From Anaerolineae bacterium (GTDB lineage: Bacteria > Chloroflexota > Anaerolineae > Aggregatilineales > Phototrophicaceae), in contig JAJEBY010000002.1 of the NCBI GenBank assembly GCA_022822305.1, positions 310,001-374,000 on the forward strand: a stretch of DNA of 64,000 bases. The letters run 5' to 3'. Below are positions 61,394 to 64,000 of the stretch, in pieces. Both the position numbers and the translations under genes were made by a program. Position 1 is the stretch's first letter. Each line of letters begins with the position of its first letter. The notes beneath the pieces were generated by a model. That model made no database searches. It saw only the letters and a program-made list of their open reading frames with translations, and was not told where the DNA came from.

Positions 61394-62659
61394 ATGGCAC
61401 GGGTTCTTGCGCCAAACGCGCTTTCCATTACGCGCTCATTCGCCAAACCACAGGGCTGGAAATACACGCTGGCCATTGTCTTCGCGGCGCAGATGGTTTC
61501 GGCAGTGGGTTTTTCCATCGTATTTCCCTTCCTGCCCTTGTACATTGAATCGCTCGGCAGCACCTTTGACTTGAATACGGAGATGCTGGCCGGGATGGTG
61601 ATTTCCGCGCAAGGACTCACCATGATGATTGCCGCGCCGATTTGGGGCGCGCTGGCCGATCGCTTTGGTCGCAAGAAAATGATCATGCGCGCGCTATGGG
61701 GCGGCGCGCTGATGCTGACCCTGATGGGAGTGGTGCAAAGCGCCGAACAACTCATATTGCTGCGCGCCATCCAGGGCTTGGTCACAGGAACGCTATCGGC
61801 AAGCAACGCCTTGGTGGCGGCCAATACGCCGCGGGAGCGCGTCGGATTCGCCATGGGTACGCTGCAGGTGGCGCTGTGGGGCGGCGTCGCCATCGGTCCA
61901 TTGATCGGCGGCGTCCTGGCGGATCATTTTGGATACGGTATTCCCTTCCTGTTTACTGCCGTTCTCCTTTCAGTTGGTGGATTGATTGTAGCGTTCGGCA
62001 TTCAAGAGAACTTCGTTGCGCCAAATAACCGCACAACCATACGCCCGACCGAAATTCTGGGCGGTTGGCTGCAGATTCTGCGCGCCCCTGGCGTCAGTCT
62101 GGTGCTGATGCTCCGTTTTCTGGTGGGATTGGGGCGTTCCATTATCATTCCCATCGCGCCGCTGTTCGTCGTCTCTCTCATCGCTGGCGAGTTGGAATCA
62201 GGCAACACCTATGCCGGTTTGGTCTTGGCAGTGTCTTCCGGCACGTCAACGCTGGGCGCGGTATATCTCGGCAACCTGGGCGACCGCATCAGCCACAGAA
62301 AAGTGCTGCTGTTCTGCTCGACTGCCGCGGCGCTGCTATACATTCCTCAGGTCTTTGTCGCCGATGTCTGGCAATTGCTGGCTTTGCAAGGGCTTTCCGG
62401 AATCGCCGCCGGCGGCTTGGTCGCTGCGCCTACCGCCTTGCTGTCTCACTATACCAAGCGCGGCATGGCCGGCGCCGTATACGGTTTGGACAATTCGGTC
62501 TGGTCCGGCGCGCGCGCGGCCGCCCCGTTGGTGGGGGCGTCAGTCGCCATTTGGTTTGGCATGCGCGGCGCCTTCGCCGTTGCTGCCGTTACCTTCGCAG
62601 CGATTGCCTTGACGACCTGGCTTTTGCTGCCGGCCGATCGCAAGCAACGCGCCGCCTGA
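61394..62659 (+). CDS. MFS transporter (drug/metabolite efflux-like), copy 2
   Basis: This 421-residue protein resembles the preceding transporter in pattern and length. It has motif A GALADRFGRKK, the middle region GVLADHFGYGIPFLFTAVL (copy 1 has GILAEHFGFQIPFFFTSAL) and GLSGIAAGGLVAAPTALL (copy 1: GLAAGGVLCAPAAML). The pair looks like an old tandem duplication. AAGGA lies ten bases before the ATG. It could export drugs or sugars; nothing in the sequence decides. Confidence 0.9.
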   Translation: MARVLAPNALSITRSFAKPQGWKYTLAIVFAAQMVSAVGFSIVFPFLPLYIESLGSTFDLNTEMLAGMVISAQGLTMMIAAPIWGALADRFGRKKMIMRALWGGALMLTLMGVVQSAEQLILLRAIQGLVTGTLSASNALVAANTPRERVGFAMGTLQVALWGGVAIGPLIGGVLADHFGYGIPFLFTAVLLSVGGLIVAFGIQENFVAPNNRTTIRPTEILGGWLQILRAPGVSLVLMLRFLVGLGRSIIIPIAPLFVVSLIAGELESGNTYAGLVLAVSSGTSTLGAVYLGNLGDRISHRKVLLFCSTAAALLYIPQVFVADVWQLLALQGLSGIAAGGLVAAPTALLSHYTKRGMAGAVYGLDNSVWSGARAAAPLVGASVAIWFGMRGAFAVAAVTFAAIALTTWLLLPADRKQRAA

Positions 62660-62736
62660 CTAGCCAGCTATCGTCGAATAGTGTGACATCCTAACACCCG
62701 GTTGGATTGCGCGCGCGCAGGCAGTACAATTGGCGC

Positions 62737-63456
62737 ATGGCGAGAAAAATCGATCCGCTGGCGAAAGTCGACAACTTCGACCGGCGCAAGTCCAAATACG
62801 CTCCAATCAAACAAGCCTTGACTGCCGTCTATGGCGAGTTGAATTGGTCGCGCAACCTGGATGGCATGGACGAGCTCATCAGCTGCATCCTGAGCCAGAG
62901 CACCACCGATACCAACCGAGACCGCGCCTTCGACCGCCTCAAAGCGCGCTTTCCAACCTGGGAAGCGGCGCGATTTGCCGCTATCGATGATGTGATCGAG
63001 GCCATCAAGCCCGCCGGTTTGGCCAATCAGAAAGCGCCGCGCATCCAGGACGCGCTTGGCGTTATATTTGATAAGGTCGGCGAATACAGCATCGATTTCC
63101 TGAATGAGCTTTCAGTTGACGAGGCCAAGGACTGGCTCGTTTCACTCAAAGGCGTCGGTCCCAAGACCGCTGCTATTGTGCTTTGTTTTGCATACGGACG
63201 CGCCGCATTCCCGGTGGATACGCACATCTTCCGCGTCAGCAAGCGAATCGGCTTTCTTCCGGAGAAAATGTCCGCCAACGATGCCCACCCGGTCATGGAG
63301 GCCATGACGCCGGCTGAAGACTATTATCAGTTCCATATCCAGCTCATTCAGCACGGTCGCGATACCTGTCAAGCGCGCAAGCCCGCCTGCGAACGCTGTC
63401 CGATAAGCGCGCATTGCGACTACTTCCATGCCGCCACCGAGGCGGCGAGTCACTGA
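62737..63456 (+). CDS. nth: Endonuclease III (DNA glycosylase/AP lyase)
   Basis: Nth removes oxidised pyrimidines and cleaves the abasic site. The 239-residue protein has the helix-hairpin-helix LKGVGPKTAAIVL with catalytic K143, the aspartate D161 in VDTHIFRV and a complete 4Fe-4S site C211-x6-C218-x2-C221-x5-C227. The length is near the usual 210-230. ATG at 62737 gives the natural start; an upstream GC-rich frame to 62707 has no ribosome-binding site. Nth-like relatives (HhH-GPD) may act on other bases, but all Nth landmarks are intact. Confidence 0.94.
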   Translation: MARKIDPLAKVDNFDRRKSKYAPIKQALTAVYGELNWSRNLDGMDELISCILSQSTTDTNRDRAFDRLKARFPTWEAARFAAIDDVIEAIKPAGLANQKAPRIQDALGVIFDKVGEYSIDFLNELSVDEAKDWLVSLKGVGPKTAAIVLCFAYGRAAFPVDTHIFRVSKRIGFLPEKMSANDAHPVMEAMTPAEDYYQFHIQLIQHGRDTCQARKPACERCPISAHCDYFHAATEAASH

Positions 63457-63485
63457 CGTCGCTAGGCGACCGAGGCGATCGGCCC

Positions 63486-64000
63486 GTGTCAACTGAATTC
63501 CCGCAACCGGCGCATGTATTCATTTCGCCGCACTTTGATGATGCCGTTTTGAGTTGTGGCGGTACCCTGGCGAAATTGGCCGGAGGCGGCGCCCCCGTCA
63601 CGGTCGTCACCGCGATGGGCGCCTCGCGCGTAAGCGAGTTTCCGGAATCCCCCATCGTCGCGGACCTGCATCAGCGTTGGCAGGCGGGGATTGATCCCTT
63701 GCGGACGCGGCGCGACGAAGATCTGGCGGCGCTGCGGTCGCTCGGCGTCGGCTGTCGGCATTTGCCGCTTGCCGACTGCGTCTATCGCCAGGTGGAAGGT
63801 ACGCCGCTTTATCCGACTGAAGATTCACTCTTCGATCGTGTCCATCCTGCGGATTACGCCGGGGAATACCTGAATCAAACGCCGATCCTCGATCTCGAGC
63901 TTCAGCAGATTGTCTATCTGCCACTGGGCGTCGGCCATCATGTCGATCACCAAATCGTGCATGAGTGGGGATTGCGCCAGGCGGCCGCAGAACACGTCAA
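63486..64000 (+). CDS. PIG-L family deacetylase, 3' end cut by the window
   Basis: A long open frame starts at GTG 63486 and remains open to the last base of the window (at least 171 codons). It has the PIG-L/LmbE zinc signature SPHFDDAVLSCGG (H16, D18, D19), usually SPHxDDxxLscGG, and the second ligand motif VGHHVDHQIVHEWG with HxxH/D near residue 155. Such enzymes deacetylate N-acetylglucosamine conjugates, e.g. in lipid-linked sugars or mycothiol/bacillithiol synthesis. The upstream ribosome-binding site is not strong. The C-terminal part is not visible. Confidence 0.88.
   Translation, partial: MSTEFPQPAHVFISPHFDDAVLSCGGTLAKLAGGGAPVTVVTAMGASRVSEFPESPIVADLHQRWQAGIDPLRTRRDEDLAALRSLGVGCRHLPLADCVYRQVEGTPLYPTEDSLFDRVHPADYAGEYLNQTPILDLELQQIVYLPLGVGHHVDHQIVHEWGLRQAAAEHV

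Overview
The window is a contiguous, gene-dense piece of a moderately GC-rich bacterial chromosome (64 kb, both ends inside genes). I see no phage, plasmid, transposase, CRISPR, rRNA or tRNA gene. Gene content suggests an Anaerolineae-like member of the Chloroflexota: a long str-S10-spc-alpha ribosomal supercluster with zinc-type S14, a phytanoyl-CoA dioxygenase-like enzyme, paired serine hydrolases, tandem MFS transporters, a SpoU methylase next to a methylase-MazG fusion, and surface-glycan genes. No 16S rRNA is present, so the placement is an inference of moderate to low confidence.

Layout. 0-15 kb: mixed housekeeping and accessory genes, mostly on the minus strand: a PhyH-type oxygenase, a YbaK-type deacylase, a GT39-like membrane glycosyltransferase, mfd, two serine hydrolases, a Pth-TPR fusion, a nitrilase-fold amidase, an MsbA-like ABC exporter, a STAS-like protein and a lipoprotein. 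15.4-15.9 kb: a tmRNA gene (ssrA, minus strand) with its terminator. 16-19 kb: FAD oxidoreductase, alpha/beta hydrolase and acyl-CoA dehydrogenase.

19.1-42.5 kb: the translation supercluster, all on the plus strand. It begins at a near-consensus sigma-70 promoter and runs rpsL-rpsG-fusA-tuf-rpsJ-rplC-rplD-rplW-rplB-rpsS-rplV-rpsC-rplP-rpmC-rpsQ-rplN-rplX-rplE-rpsN-rpsH-rplF-rplR-rpsE-rpmD-rplO-(small membrane ORF)-secY-terminator. It continues adk-map-(S33 peptidase)-[internal promoter]-rpmJ-rpsM-rpsK-rpoA-rplQ-truA-rplM-rpsI-terminator. infA and rpsD are missing from their usual places, and a secreted S33-type hydrolase sits where infA is commonly found.

42.6-52.5 kb: a tetrapyrrole methylase-MazG fusion and a SpoU methyltransferase, then a surface-polysaccharide set: sugar-1-phosphate nucleotidylyltransferase, heptose-kinase-like PfkB protein, GT9-GT26 fusion, GT4 and UDP-HexNAc 6-dehydrogenase. 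An alkyltransferase-like protein and a glyoxalase-fold protein are interposed. 52.5-53.0 kb is non-coding and carries two palindromic repeat elements. 53.0-55.7 kb: an ABC-2 exporter operon behind a perfect-hexamer promoter. 55.7-59.7 kb: serS, two small ORFs, and lysS with a C-terminal extension. 60.0-64.0 kb: two MFS transporters, an endonuclease III and the start of a PIG-L deacetylase.

The most interesting items are architectural. They are the unusual tmRNA T-loop and tag, the Pth-TPR and GT9-GT26 fusions, the long LysRS, the unannotated short proteins (RpmJ and a 32-residue membrane peptide before secY), the insertion in the supercluster, and the leader hairpins of the ribosomal operons. 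I did not find a clear new defence or mobile system.
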